64,000 nt of DNA. Origin: Deinococcus aetherius (GTDB taxonomy: Bacteria; Deinococcota; Deinococci; Deinococcales; Deinococcaceae). Below, one piece after another: positions 1 to 11,748 of the stretch. Under the pieces are notes generated by a model. That model was not told the origin of the DNA. It worked only from the letters and a program-made list of their open reading frames with translations, and ran no database searches. A program made the position numbers and the translations under genes. Numbering within the stretch: the stretch's first letter is position 1; every line of letters begins with the position of its first letter. The stretch is taken from positions 3,061,501 to 3,125,500 of the forward strand of contig NZ_AP026560.1 of the NCBI RefSeq assembly GCF_025997855.1, written 5' to 3'.

Positions 1-23
1 GGAGAGGGGCGGGCGTCACTCAT
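1..23 (-). CDS. 5' end of a leftward gene, cut by the window edge (product unknown)
   Basis: Only the first seven codons lie in the window: an ATG at 23 reading left, M-S-D-A-R-P-S. The reason to call it is the promoter: a TATCCT box (35 to 30 on the minus strand) lies six bases before the ATG, the same leaderless arrangement seen at many genes in this window. It would follow xseB on the same strand. Product cannot be judged. It could be a chance ATG. Confidence 0.4.
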
Positions 24-47
24 GGGGCGAGGATACGCCCGCGCCCC

Positions 48-308
48 TCAATAGGGGTCGGCGTACGGGTCGTCCGCCTCGTCGTCCTCGTCCTCACCCT
101 CTCCGCCCGTCTCGGCGGCGGCCCACTCCCCCGCCAGGACGGCGCGCACCGCCTCGATGCGCTCACGGCAGGCGGCGTAGGCGGCCCGGGCCTCTTCGAG
201 CAGCGGGAGCACCCGGTCGAGGTCGGCGTCCCCGCTCTCCAACTCGGCGGCGATGCGCGAGAGCCGCGCGTAGGCCTCACGGTAGGTCAGCGGCTGAGGG
301 TCCGGCAC
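48..308 (-). CDS. xseB: Exodeoxyribonuclease VII small subunit
   Basis: The 86-residue product has the XseB layout: a short helical hairpin protein with LTYREAYARLSRIAAELESG followed by LDRVLPLLEEARAAYAACRERIE, then a very acidic tail. XseB partners XseA in degrading single-stranded DNA to short oligonucleotides in the cytoplasm. I chose the GTG at 308 because a TATGCT box lies six bases upstream, as in the leaderless genes here, and it gives the usual XseB size. An ATG at 353 would add 15 residues and overlap the start codon of the divergent flavin reductase gene. No xseA is visible. Confidence 0.8.
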   Translation of the reverse strand: MPDPQPLTYREAYARLSRIAAELESGDADLDRVLPLLEEARAAYAACRERIEAVRAVLAGEWAAAETGGEGEDEDDEADDPYADPY

Positions 309-351
309 CCCCCGAGCATAGCGTTCCTCCCGGGAGGGGCTACCCTGGGCC

Positions 352-1032
<681 letters not shown>

Positions 1033-1048
1033 CCCCGTACCTTGGGCC

Positions 1049-1590
1049 ATGCCGCCCTTCCTCGTCCGCCCCGCCACCCCCGCCGACGCGCCGGGCATCG
1101 CCCACGTCCACGTCACGAGCTGGCGGGAGACGTACCCGGGACGGATGCCGGAGGACTTCCTGGCCCGGGCGACGGGAGAGGTGGCCCGCGAGCGGCGCGA
1201 AGGCTTCTGGACCCGCCACCTGAACGCCGGGACGGGTGAGTCGTCCTCGTCGCCGAGCAGGCGGGCGAAGTGGTCGCCTTCGCCTCGGGCGGCCCGGCGC
1301 GCGACCACCCCGGCATTGGCGCGGAGCTGTACACGCTCTACGCGCTGAAATCCGCGCAGGGTCAGGGGATCGGTCGCGCTCTCGTGTCGGCCCTGGCGTG
1401 CGAGTTGCAGGAACGGGGGTTTCGGTCGCTGGCCCTGTGGGTGCTGGCCTCCAACCCCACCCACGCCTACTACGCCCACCTCGGCGGGCGCGAGGACGGT
1501 GAGAAGAGCGTGCCTCTGCCCGGCGGCGGTGAGATGTGCGAGGTGCGGGTGGTGTGGGACGACCTCACACGGCTTACGATGGAACCATGA
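1049..1590 (+). pseudogene. GNAT family N-acetyltransferase, split by a frameshift
   Basis: The N-terminal half (from ATG 1049, FLVRPATPADAPGIAHVHVT) and the C-terminal half (from about 1250, VVLVAEQAGEVVAFASG, then the acetyl-CoA loop QGQGIGRALVSALA) together make one ordinary GNAT protein of about 180 residues. They lie in different frames. The switch falls near 1240-1250 in GGGTGAGTCGTCCTCGTCG, and restoring one base rejoins them. Family role: acetyl transfer from acetyl-CoA to an unknown amine. A TACCTT box sits five bases before the ATG. The stop overlaps the start of the Uma2 gene (ATGA). It may be a true pseudogene or a sequencing error. Confidence 0.75.
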
Positions 1591-2147
1591 GCGACCCCGC
1601 CCCCAAAGCGATGAGTGTGGAGGAGTACCTGCGCACGGAGGAGAAAAGCCCCTACAAGCGCGAGTACGTGGGGGGCTTCGTCTACCCGCTGCACGCGCAG
1701 GCCGGGGCAAGTCGGCCCCACGTCCTGATCAGCGGGAACATCTTCGGGACCCTGTACGCCGACGCCGTTCGCGCCGGGTGCCGCCTCTACCAGAACGACA
1801 TGAAGCTGAGGGTCGAGGACAACACCTCTTTCTTCTACCCCGACGTGATGCTCGTCTGTGACCGCGACAGCGGTGATAACGACGCCGAGACCTCTCCCTG
1901 CCTGCTGGTGGAAGTCCTCTCGCAGAGCACAGCCGCCCACGACCGCTTCGGGAAATACGGCGTCTACACCGCCATCCCCTCCCTCCAGACCTACCTGATC
2001 GTGGAGCAGAAGGAACGGCGCGTATATGCCTACGGGCGGCAGGAGGGCGGGTGGCAGTTGCAGGAGTTGAGCGGCAGCGGCAGCATCGAAGTGCCCTGCC
2101 TGAGCCGCCGCATCACGCTGGACGAGATTTATCTGGGCGTGCTCTGA
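1587..2147 (+). CDS. Uma2 family (DUF820) restriction-endonuclease-fold protein
   Basis: The 186-residue product has the Uma2 pattern: MSVEEYLRTEE at the N terminus, the strand SFFYPDVMLVCDR with the catalytic-type Asp, then PCLLVEVLSQSTAAHDRFGK supplying the E of a PD-(D/E)XK core, and the closing YLIVEQKERRVYAYGR. Family members have the endonuclease fold, are often present in many copies in Deinococcus and cyanobacteria, and have no settled function. The ATG at 1587 has TACGAT six bases upstream, inside the end of the GNAT gene, so it can be transcribed on its own as a leaderless mRNA. Confidence 0.85.
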   Translation: MSDPAPKAMSVEEYLRTEEKSPYKREYVGGFVYPLHAQAGASRPHVLISGNIFGTLYADAVRAGCRLYQNDMKLRVEDNTSFFYPDVMLVCDRDSGDNDAETSPCLLVEVLSQSTAAHDRFGKYGVYTAIPSLQTYLIVEQKERRVYAYGRQEGGWQLQELSGSGSIEVPCLSRRITLDEIYLGVL

Positions 2148-2187
2148 GGGATTGCGGGACGCGGTGAAGACTTTTCCCGCGCCCCGC

Positions 2188-2544
<357 letters not shown>

Positions 2545-2628
2545 GGGGTCACTCTACGCAGATGGCCGAAGGTCGAAGGCAGAAGGCCACCTGAACAGCC
2601 TTCCGCCCTCTGCCTTGAGCCTTCCGCC

Positions 2629-3269
2629 TCACTTCAGGCTGAGTTTGACGCTGTTGCCCTCGCTGTCCTCGGCGTCGAGGAGGTCGCCGGGCGGGGGGTC
2701 GGCCTCGATCAGGAGTTGCAGGGCCTCGACGCTCAGGCCCGCGCGTTCCAGCGCCCGGATGCCGTGGGCGGGAATCAGCCGGTGCAGGTGCGGCGCGAGG
2801 CTGACGGGGAGGTTGGCCGCGTACTCGTCGCCCTCCGAGGACTCGACCTGGACGCGCAGGATGCGGGCGGAGGTCGGGACGCCGCGCGGCGGGCGAGGAG
2901 GGCCGCCCTCGAAGGCGCGGTCTACGGTATCTCCGACTCGTTCCATGATGGTGTCGATCCCTCCCGTCAGGCGGTCCACCACGCTGCGCGGCAGGGGACC
3001 CGGCCGCGTCCAGTCCGATGAGCCCAGCGGGCCCGGGGCCCGGGGGGGTGGGGGCGGCGGCGGAGCGTCCCGCACTCCACGCAGCAGGAGCAGGTGTTCG
3101 GCGACCTGCCCGGTGTCCATCTCCTCGCGGGAGAGCAGGGACGCGACGAGTTCGCGGTCGGCCTCCGTCAGCGCGAGCCGGGGGCTCAGGGCGGCCAGCA
3201 GCGGCGCGGCGTCTTCGAGGCTCAGGCGCCCCGCACGCACGAGGTCGAGCAGGCGTTTGACCTTCTCCT

Positions 3270-3273
<4 letters not shown>
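2629..3273 (-). CDS. Hypothetical protein with an N-terminal SHOCT/YvlB-like helical domain
   Basis: The 214-residue product starts with a helical region (MKEKVKRLLDLVRAGRLSLE then DAAPLLAALSPRLALTEADRE) like the N-terminal domains of YvlB-type stress proteins. A seven-proline run and a linker follow. The C-terminal part (from about residue 135, SARILRVQVESSEGDEYAANL) ends with ADPPPGDLLDAEDSEGNSVK, which looks like a small domain involving alpha/beta packing. The start overlaps the stop of the upstream gene by ATGA, so the two are translationally coupled and should work together. Function unknown. Confidence 0.65.
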
Positions 3274-4151
<878 letters not shown>

Positions 4152-4169
4152 GCGCCCCTCCTTTAGAGA

Positions 4170-4199
4170 AATAGAAACACCTGAGCGAGAGAATGTCAA
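4170..4199 (-). promoter_or_regulatory. SigA-type promoter of the HGGN-repeat gene pair
   Basis: On the minus strand a perfect -35 TTGACA (4199-4194) is followed after 18 bases by TCTATT (4175-4170), with the ribosome binding site AAAGGAGGGG and ATG about 20 bases further on. Just upstream, AAGTCAAA and TTAGACTT form an inverted pair about 10 bases apart, which may be an operator. Confidence 0.55.
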
Positions 4200-4353
4200 G
4201 TCTAACTTTCCATAATTTGACTTGAAGGGGAAGAATCACGGCCTGGGAGGACCCCAGGGGTGGGAGAAGCCCTCCAGTTCCGAATAGATGAGAGCTTTGA
4301 CTTTCCATTCTCGACGCCACCTCCTCTCGACGTGGGTCGGTATTCTGCCGGGC

Positions 4354-5742
4354 ATGACCCAACCTCTCCCCGATCTGACGCCAGCGCAACGCACCGAGGT
4401 GGAGTTGGTGGCGCGCGGCAAGCAGGAGAAGTCGCGCGTGCTGCGCGAAGCCGGGCAGCCCGAGACGCCCGAGGCCGCCCACTCGCTGCTGCTGCGCCTC
4501 GGGCTGTGGGCGGAGGCGCGGACGCCTTACGCCGACCGCCTGGGCGCGGCCCTGACCCCTGTCATGCTCGACGTGCCGGACTTCCAAGAGGAGGAGCGGC
4601 TGGACCTCACCCACCTCCCGGCCTTCGCCATCGACGACGAGGGCAACCGCGACCCGGACGACGCGGTGGGCACCCAGCCGCTGGAGGGGGGCCTGACCCG
4701 GCTGTGGGTCCATGTGGCGGACGTGGCGGCCCTCGTCCCGCCCGGCAGCCCGCTCGACCTGGAGGCGCGGGCGCGGGGGGCGACCCTCTACCTGCCCGAC
4801 CGCACCATCGGGATGCTGCCCGACGCCCTGATCGAGAAGGCGGGGCTGGGCCTGACCGAGACGAGCCCCGCCTTATCCATCAGCCTCGACCTCGACGCGG
4901 ACGGCAACGCGGACGCGGTGGACGTGGCCTTGACGCGGGTGCGGGTGACCCGGCTCACGTACACCGAGGCGCAGGCCCGGCTGGAGGCGGGGGAAGAGCC
5001 CTTCGTCACCCTCGCCCGGCTGGCCCACGCGAGCCGCGAGCTGCGCGAGTCGGAAGGCGCGCTGAGCATCGACCTTCCCGAGGTGCGGGTGCGGGCGGAC
5101 GAGGCGGGCGCGGCCGTGACCCCACTGCCCAAGCCCGAGATGCGCTTCGTGGTGCAGGAGTGCATGACGCTGGCGGGGTGGGGGGCCGCCATCTACGCGG
5201 ACGACCACGCCATCCCCCTCCCCTTCGCCACCCAGGACGCGCCGACGCGGGACGTGCGGGGGGACACCCTCGCGGCCCACTGGGCGCGGCGCAAGACGCT
5301 CGCCCGCACGCGCTTCCAGCCCGCGCCGGGGCCGCATCACGGCATGGGCCTCGACCTGTACGCCCAGGCGACGAGCCCGATGCGGCGTTACCTCGACCTC
5401 GTGGTGCACCAGCAACTGCGGGCGGCGCTGACGGGTGGCGAGCCCCTGAGCGGCAGGGAGGTCGCCGCCCGGGTCGCGCAGGCGAGCCTGAATGCCGACG
5501 CCACCCGGCAGGCCGAACGACTCAGCCGCCGCCACCACACCCTGCGCTTCATCGCCGCGCAGCCGGGGCGCGAGTGGGAGGCGGTGGTCGTGGACCGCCG
5601 GGGCCCGCAGGCGACCCTCCTGATCCCCGACCTCGCGCTCGACCTGCCGCTGAGCACGCCCGCGCCCGTGGGAACGGCGCTGCGGGTGCGGCTGAGTGAC
5701 GTGAATCTCTCCGCGCTGACGGTGCGGGTCCGTCCGGTCTGA
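4354..5742 (+). CDS. RNB-domain ribonuclease (RNase II/R family)
   Basis: The 462-residue product is a short RNase II-family exoribonuclease that degrades RNA 3' to 5'. The metal-binding signature AFAIDDEGNRDPDDAV (about residues 90-105) is intact, followed by LWVHVADVAALVPPGSPLD, the TLYLPDRTIGMLP strand and the late motif ATSPMRRYLDLVVHQQL. The N-terminal cold-shock domains of full-size RNase R are absent. The C-terminal 70 residues are a small beta domain in the S1 position. Deinococcus is known to have a compact RNase II homologue of this kind. TATTCT ends seven bases before the chosen ATG. Confidence 0.88.
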   Translation: MTQPLPDLTPAQRTEVELVARGKQEKSRVLREAGQPETPEAAHSLLLRLGLWAEARTPYADRLGAALTPVMLDVPDFQEEERLDLTHLPAFAIDDEGNRDPDDAVGTQPLEGGLTRLWVHVADVAALVPPGSPLDLEARARGATLYLPDRTIGMLPDALIEKAGLGLTETSPALSISLDLDADGNADAVDVALTRVRVTRLTYTEAQARLEAGEEPFVTLARLAHASRELRESEGALSIDLPEVRVRADEAGAAVTPLPKPEMRFVVQECMTLAGWGAAIYADDHAIPLPFATQDAPTRDVRGDTLAAHWARRKTLARTRFQPAPGPHHGMGLDLYAQATSPMRRYLDLVVHQQLRAALTGGEPLSGREVAARVAQASLNADATRQAERLSRRHHTLRFIAAQPGREWEAVVVDRRGPQATLLIPDLALDLPLSTPAPVGTALRVRLSDVNLSALTVRVRPV

Positions 5743-5833
5743 GCCCGCCGGGTGCATGAAGGCCACCCGAGGACAGGGAAAATCGGATTCACCTTTCATT
5801 CATGTCGCTGGCGGCGTGTTTACACTTGGGACC

Positions 5834-6094
5834 ATGAAAGCGCTGGCAACCGACATCGTGTCCCTCAGGATGAGCCATTGCCGGGCCGAACACGCAGCAG
5901 AGGGAGCGCAGTACCACCTCGCCGTGATGCACTACCGCGTGTGCCTGGAGGCCGCCGAGCGCCGCGAGGACTGCCGCGCCACCCAGTTCTTCGCCCTCAA
6001 GCTCGCCGCCTGCTACGACGAGATGGGCCTGACCGAAAAGGCCGCCGGGTTCCGCGCGCTGGCCTGCACGGGCGACTCGCCGCTGCTGGGCTGA
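5834..6094 (+). CDS. Small hypothetical protein, 86 residues
   Basis: The product begins MKALATDIVSLRMSHCRAEH and is mostly helical, with a TPR-like hairpin pattern (AQYHLAVMHYRVCLEAAERR, then FFALKLAACYDEMGLTEKAA). It contains four cysteines. I recognise no named family. The ATG at 5834 is supported by TACACT seven bases upstream, so this is probably a separately transcribed leaderless gene and not a product of the earlier ATG at 5756. It lies between the RNase and agmatine genes without overlap. Confidence 0.6.
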   Translation: MKALATDIVSLRMSHCRAEHAAEGAQYHLAVMHYRVCLEAAERREDCRATQFFALKLAACYDEMGLTEKAAGFRALACTGDSPLLG

Positions 6095-6165
6095 GCCCGC
6101 TCCTCCCCCTTCCCAGGGCCACCCGCGTCACCTTCCCCAGATGCGGGGGTGCGACAATGCGCGCC

Positions 6166-7323
6166 GTGAGCACGCCCCACCCCACCCGCCTCACCGCCGC
6201 GCACCTCACCCCGGGGGATCCCACCCCGCGCGAGTCGGGCTTCGCCATGCCGCCGGAGTGGGCTCCCCACGCGGCGACCTGGATGAGCTGGCCGGGGGAC
6301 GACGAGCTGTGGTTCGGCCTGCTGGAGGGCGTGCGTGCCGAGTTCGCCGAACTCGTGCGCACGATTGCCCGTTTCGAGCCCGTCCACCTCCTCGTGCGCG
6401 ACGAGGAGAGCGAAGAAGACGCGCGGCGCCGTCTGGGCGGGGACGTGGACATGACCCCCTTCCCGGTCACACTGCACCGCCTTCCCCTCGACGACGTGTG
6501 GATTCGGGACAACGGGCCGATCTTTGTGATGCGTGAGAGGCGGGCGGCGGGCGATGAGTTGGGGCAAGGCTCATCACCGCTCCCTCATGCCCCCGCGCTC
6601 TCCCTCATCAACTGGAGGTTCAACTCCTGGGGCGGCAAGTTCCGCTGGGAGCAGGACGACGAGGTGCCCGAGTACGTCGCCGCCTTTCTCGGCGTGAGGC
6701 ACTGGGACCGCCCCGAGGTGTTGGAAGGCGGCGGGCTGGAGGTGAACGGGGCGGGGGTAGGCCTGACCACCCGCTCGTGCTTCCTAACCGAGACGCGCAA
6801 CCCAGGGCTGACGGAAGAAGGCTACGCGGCGCTCTTGCGCGACACCCTCGGCGTCGAGAAGCTGCTGTGGCTGGACGGCGGGTTGGAGAACGACCACACC
6901 GACGGGCATATCGACACCATCACGCGCTTCACGGACGAGGGGACGGTCGTGACGAGCGTGGCGGAGGACCTGGCGGACGCGAACCACCCCGTCATGGCGA
7001 AAAACCTCGCGGACCTGCGGGAGATGACGGACGCGCAGGGGCGGCCCTTCCGCATCGTGGAGCTGCCGCTTCCGGTGAATCGGCTGGAGGGCGCGGAGGG
7101 CCGTCTGCCGCCCACCTACGCGAACTTCTATGTCGGCAACGGCTTCGTCGTCGTGCCTTGTTACGGCGACCCGAACGACGAGCGGGCGCTGGAGGTGCTG
7201 CGGCCCCTCTTCCCAGGGCGCGAGGTGATCGGGCTGAGCAGCCGCAAGATCATCGAGGGCGGCGGGAGCTTCCACTGCATGACCCAGCAGCAGCCTGTGG
7301 GGGAGCCGTGGACGGGCAGGTAA
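6166..7323 (+). CDS. aguA: Agmatine deiminase
   Basis: The product of about 385 residues hydrolyses agmatine to N-carbamoylputrescine and ammonia. All signatures of the guanidino-modifying superfamily are present: GFAMPPEWAPHAATWMSWPG at the N terminus, the DDVWIRDNGPIFV strand, EGGGLEVNG, the HTDGHIDTITRF histidine/aspartate motif, and the catalytic cysteine near the end in IEGGGSFHCMTQQQP. GTG 6166 is preferred over ATG 6157 because GACAAT lies seven bases upstream. It is the first gene of an operon. The next gene starts inside its last codons and aguB follows. Confidence 0.93.
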   Translation: MSTPHPTRLTAAHLTPGDPTPRESGFAMPPEWAPHAATWMSWPGDDELWFGLLEGVRAEFAELVRTIARFEPVHLLVRDEESEEDARRRLGGDVDMTPFPVTLHRLPLDDVWIRDNGPIFVMRERRAAGDELGQGSSPLPHAPALSLINWRFNSWGGKFRWEQDDEVPEYVAAFLGVRHWDRPEVLEGGGLEVNGAGVGLTTRSCFLTETRNPGLTEEGYAALLRDTLGVEKLLWLDGGLENDHTDGHIDTITRFTDEGTVVTSVAEDLADANHPVMAKNLADLREMTDAQGRPFRIVELPLPVNRLEGAEGRLPPTYANFYVGNGFVVVPCYGDPNDERALEVLRPLFPGREVIGLSSRKIIEGGGSFHCMTQQQPVGEPWTGR

Positions 7324-8484
7324 TCAGGCTCGGAGACGGGTACGAGGCGCGCCCGGTCAGCCTGGAAGCGTACCGTGACGCCTGCGCCCGGCTGGAAGGC
7401 CGCATCTTCGGCGGGGGCTCGCTGTACGCCTTCGACCCGCCGGGTAAGGCGCCGCCTCCCCTCGGTGAGACGCTGAACTGGGGCCTCTTCCACGGGGAGG
7501 ACCTGATCGGCTGGCACCACGCCCACCAGCAGGGCGAGCGGACGGTGTACATGGCCGACACCGGAATTCTCCGCGAGCACCAGGGGCGCGGGCTGTACAC
7601 GAGGCTCCTGCCGCACCTGCTCGAAGCCTTCCGCGAGGCGGGCTACACCCTCGTCACGAGCCACCACCGCGCGACCAACAACCGCGTCATCGTCCCCAAG
7701 TTGCGCGCCGGGTTCTTCCTCCAGGGGGTGAACCTGTACGAGGGCGGGGTGAACGTGGCGCTGACGCTCAGCCTGGACGAGACGTACCGGGGGGCCATGC
7801 ACGTCCGCAGCGGCCTGCGGCAGGCGTCGGGCGAAGTGGCGCGGCGGCTGGGGCTGGACCCCGTTCCCAGGGAGAAGGCGGTGGGGAAGACGGCCAGCGT
7901 GCCGGTTCCGGCCCTGGGCGAACCCGCCTTCGACCTCGACGACGGCTACACCATCCGGCGCGTGGAGGCGGAGGTATTCCGGGAGGTGTACGAGCAGTTG
8001 GAGGACGCCGCATACGACACGGTGACCTTCGACTGGGGCGGCCCCTCTCCCCTCCCCGCCCCGACCGTGCCGACCTTCACCTGGCTCGTCGAGCATGGGG
8101 GCGAGGTCGTCGGCTGGCACTCGGCCCGGCAGTGGGACGCCCGCACCGTGTACATGGTGAACACGGCGTTGCTGCCCGGGCACCGGGGGCGGGGGCTGTA
8201 CACCCGCCTGCTGCCGTACCTGCTCGGGGCCTTCCGCGCCGGGGGGTACACGGTCATCCGCAGCCACCACCACGCGACCAACAATGCCGTCATCGTCCCC
8301 AAGCTCCGCGCGGGTTTCGTGATCGCGGGGCTGGAAGTCAACCATCACGGGGTCATGGCCGTCCTCACCTACACCTTCGACCCCGTCTACCGCGAGTATC
8401 TGGACGTGCGCAGCGGCCTGCGCCGTCCCGCCGGGGAGGTGGCCCGCCGCCTCGGCCTGCATTTGCACCCCCAGGAGGAATCTC

Positions 8485-8492
<8 letters not shown>
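7308..8492 (+). CDS. Tandem-GNAT acetyltransferase in the putrescine operon
   Basis: The 394-residue product has two copies of one acetyltransferase module. Copy 1 (about residues 5-185) has REHQGRGLYTRLLPHLLEAF and HHRATNNRVIVPKLRAGFFL. Copy 2 (about 205-390) has PGHRGRGLYTRLLPYLLGAF and HHHATNNAVIVPKLRAGFVI. Both copies keep the acetyl-CoA loop (QGRG or RGRG) and end in the same SGLR...GEVARRLGL stretch, so the gene arose by internal duplication. It starts at GTG 7308, overlapping aguA by 16 bases, and overlaps aguB by 8. The context suggests acetylation of putrescine, agmatine or N-carbamoylputrescine. That is inference from position only. Confidence 0.8.
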
Positions 8493-9369
<877 letters not shown>

Positions 9370-9440
9370 GGCAGGCGAATGAAGGAGGGGGAGGGAGCCT
9401 GCGGGTTTCCGCCCCCTCGCCCTTTTGTTAGCCTCGGGGC

Positions 9441-9989
9441 ATGGATGACGGTGTGTCCGTGGAGTTCGCCGCCGCCCGGCAGGAGGCCCTGGGCGCGGCC
9501 TCGGCGGTGCTGGAGGGCTTCGCGCGCCTGAACGCCGCCAAGGGGGAGGCGGAGGTGGCCTTTGCCGCCCTCCCCCGTTTCGTGCGGGGGTTCGCGGAAT
9601 CGGCGGTGAGCGCGGAAATCCTGCGGCAGACCGGGCAGGGCCTTCCCGCGTGGGCGGCCACCATCGAGGGGCTGACGGGTGAGGTGACGGCAGCGCGGGC
9701 AATCCTGGAACGTGTGGGGGACGAGGCCGCTCTGGATGCCGCCGACCGCGAGAGGCTGCGGCGCGTGGCGGGCGAGGTCGAGCGGCAACGCGCCGGGCTC
9801 GGCCGCCTCCTGCGCTGCATGGAGGACGCGCCGCCCAAGGTCGAACGGGTGCCCAGGCAGTTCCTGCACGGGGAGCGGCGGCGGCTGGCACTGGACAACC
9901 TGCGGGCCCAGACCCAGGCGTTGCAGGACGCGCTGGGGGTGATGCCTTCCCTGGAGGGCGGGCTAAGCCGGGTGGCCGAAGCCGGGTAA
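9441..9989 (+). CDS. Hypothetical protein, all-helical, 182 residues
   Basis: I do not recognise the family. The product is rich in Ala, Glu and Arg and predicted helical throughout (EFAAARQEALGAASAVLEGF, DRERLRRVAGEVERQRAGLG), with no signal peptide, membrane segment or metal motif. A coiled-coil or four-helix-bundle protein is plausible. TAGCCT ends six bases before the ATG at 9441, which supports a real, leaderless gene. It follows the agu operon by 70 bases but has its own promoter. Confidence 0.6.
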   Translation: MDDGVSVEFAAARQEALGAASAVLEGFARLNAAKGEAEVAFAALPRFVRGFAESAVSAEILRQTGQGLPAWAATIEGLTGEVTAARAILERVGDEAALDAADRERLRRVAGEVERQRAGLGRLLRCMEDAPPKVERVPRQFLHGERRRLALDNLRAQTQALQDALGVMPSLEGGLSRVAEAG

Positions 9990-10047
9990 GCTCTGACGCA
10001 CGCCATCCGGCCGATGTCTCCGGCAGACCGCTCCCCTACGCTGCGCT

Positions 10048-10863
10048 ATGGACCAGATCGCGGCGTACTACGCGCAGAACCGGGAGCATGAACGTCTCAC
10101 GCGCGGGAGCAACCAGCTCGAATTCGAGCGGACGCGGGAACTCCTCGCGCGTTTTCTGCCGCCCCCACCCGCCACCGTGCTCGACGTGGGCGGGGGCACC
10201 GGGCCCTACGCCCGCCCGCTGCTGGAGGAGGGCTACGGCGTTCACCTGCTTGACGCGGCGCCCCACCACATTGAGCGCATCCGGGCGGACCCGTCGCTGG
10301 CGGGGCTCACCTCGGCCACGCTCGGGGACGCGCGGGCACTGCCCTACCCGGACGCGAGCGCCGACGCTGTCCTCCTGCTGGGGCCGCTCTACCACCTGAC
10401 GGGAGCCGACGACCGCCTCCGGGCCCTCACCGAGGCGCGGCGTTGTCTGCGCCCGGGCGGGGTCGTGCTCGCGGCGGCCATCACGCGGACGGCGAGCACC
10501 CTCGATGGGCTCCTGGCCGGGCTCGACGCAGACGAGCGGTTCCGGGCGATGAGGAATGCGACCCTGGAGGACGGCCTGCATCAGCCCCCGGACCCCACCC
10601 TGGGCTGGTTCACCACCGCCTACTTCCACCGCCCGGAGGAATTGCAGCGTGAGGTCGAGGAGGCCGGGTTTCGGAACGTGGACCTCTACGCGGTGGAGGG
10701 CTTGGGCAACGTCGTGCCGGACTTCGAGACGCTGTGGATGGACCCGGCGCGGCGCGGGCGGCTGCTCGACGTGATCCGGCGGACGGAGCGGGACCCCGCC
10801 CTCTTCGGCGTGAGCGCCCACCTCCTCGCGGTGGGCTACTCGCCCTCCCCGAACCCCGCGTAG
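10048..10863 (+). CDS. Class I SAM-dependent methyltransferase
   Basis: The 271-residue product has a Rossmann methyltransferase core: motif [21 protein letters not shown] (about residues 47-66), motif II region [34 protein letters not shown] and [12 protein letters not shown]. The substrate is unknown. The C-terminal third ([20 protein letters not shown]) resembles UbiE/ArsM-like small-molecule methyltransferases. TACGCT lies five bases before the ATG. The 3' end overlaps the convergent truA gene by 28 bases. Confidence 0.82.
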   Translation: MDQIAAYYAQNREHERLTRGSNQLEFERTRELLARFLPPPPATVLDVGGGTGPYARPLLEEGYGVHLLDAAPHHIERIRADPSLAGLTSATLGDARALPYPDASADAVLLLGPLYHLTGADDRLRALTEARRCLRPGGVVLAAAITRTASTLDGLLAGLDADERFRAMRNATLEDGLHQPPDPTLGWFTTAYFHRPEELQREVEEAGFRNVDLYAVEGLGNVVPDFETLWMDPARRGRLLDVIRRTERDPALFGVSAHLLAVGYSPSPNPA

Positions 10864-11645
10864 CTCGCCCCGGTGAAGGTCAGCCCGTGCGCGGGCACGT
10901 TCGCCCCGGCGTCGGCGCGGCGGCGGCCCGCCAGGATACCCGCCACCACCTCCTCGCCGAGCTTGCCCTGGCCGACGAGGAGCAGCGTGCCGACCAGCCC
11001 ACGCACCATCTGGCGCAGGAAGCTCTCGCCCGAGACCTCGACTTCCCACACGCGCCCGCCCACGACGGGCGGACCGGGCCGGACGGACAGGGCGCGCACC
11101 TCCCGCACGGTCTGGCGGTCCTCCCGGGTGGCGAAGGCGGCAAAGTCGTGGGTGCCGATGAGATGAGAGGCGGCCCGGTTCATCGCCTCCACGTCGAGGG
11201 GACCGGGGACGTGCAACGCCCGCCCGCCCCAGAGGGGATGCCGCTGCGGCGAGGCGAGGAGCCGGTAGGTGTAGCGCCGCTCGGTGCAGGAGAAGCGGGC
11301 GTGAAAGCCCGTAGGCGCGGGGGAGGCAGAGAGCACGGCGACCGTGGGCGGCAGGTGCGCGTTCAGGGCGCGGGGGAGCCGCCCTGGAGGAATGCGGAAA
11401 CTGAGCGGCACATCGAGGTGAGCGGGCATCGCCTCGGCGTGGACCCCGGCGTCGGTGCGTCCGGCGGCGACGGGGCGGGCGGCGCCCTCTCCCCCTACCC
11501 GCGCGCAGGCGGCGTGCAACGTCTCCTGCACGCTGGGCGCGTTGCTCTGAGCCTGCCAGCCCGCGAAGCCCGACCCGTCCCAGGCCAGGGTCAGCCGCAG
11601 GCGCGCGAAACCCGGCGGGGGCGAGAAGACGGGCCGCTCACTCAT
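10836..11645 (-). CDS. truA: tRNA pseudouridine synthase A
   Basis: The product of about 269 residues makes pseudouridine at positions 38-40 of the tRNA anticodon arm. The catalytic motif [14 protein letters not shown] holds the nucleophilic Asp. Other TruA marks are [16 protein letters not shown] at the N terminus, [21 protein letters not shown], and the closing [20 protein letters not shown]. The ATG at 11645 has TACCCT six bases upstream and is preferred over an earlier ATG at 11666. It is convergent with, and overlaps, the upstream methyltransferase gene. Confidence 0.93.
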   Translation of the reverse strand: MSERPVFSPPPGFARLRLTLAWDGSGFAGWQAQSNAPSVQETLHAACARVGGEGAARPVAAGRTDAGVHAEAMPAHLDVPLSFRIPPGRLPRALNAHLPPTVAVLSASPAPTGFHARFSCTERRYTYRLLASPQRHPLWGGRALHVPGPLDVEAMNRAASHLIGTHDFAAFATREDRQTVREVRALSVRPGPPVVGGRVWEVEVSGESFLRQMVRGLVGTLLLVGQGKLGEEVVAGILAGRRRADAGANVPAHGLTFTGASYAGFGEGE

Positions 11646-11748
11646 GGGGGCAGGGTAGCGTTCCACCCGGCTCCTCCGGGGGTGGGGCCCACACGCGGCG
11701 CGAAATTCCTCACATGTAGTTCATGACCCCCCCGTTATGGTGGCGATT

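Noticed and set aside
4194..4225. A possible DdrO/PprI radiation-response motif near 4200-4225.
   Set aside because: TTATGG is present but the rest does not match the 17-bp palindrome TTATGTCATTGACATAA. No other match was seen in the window.
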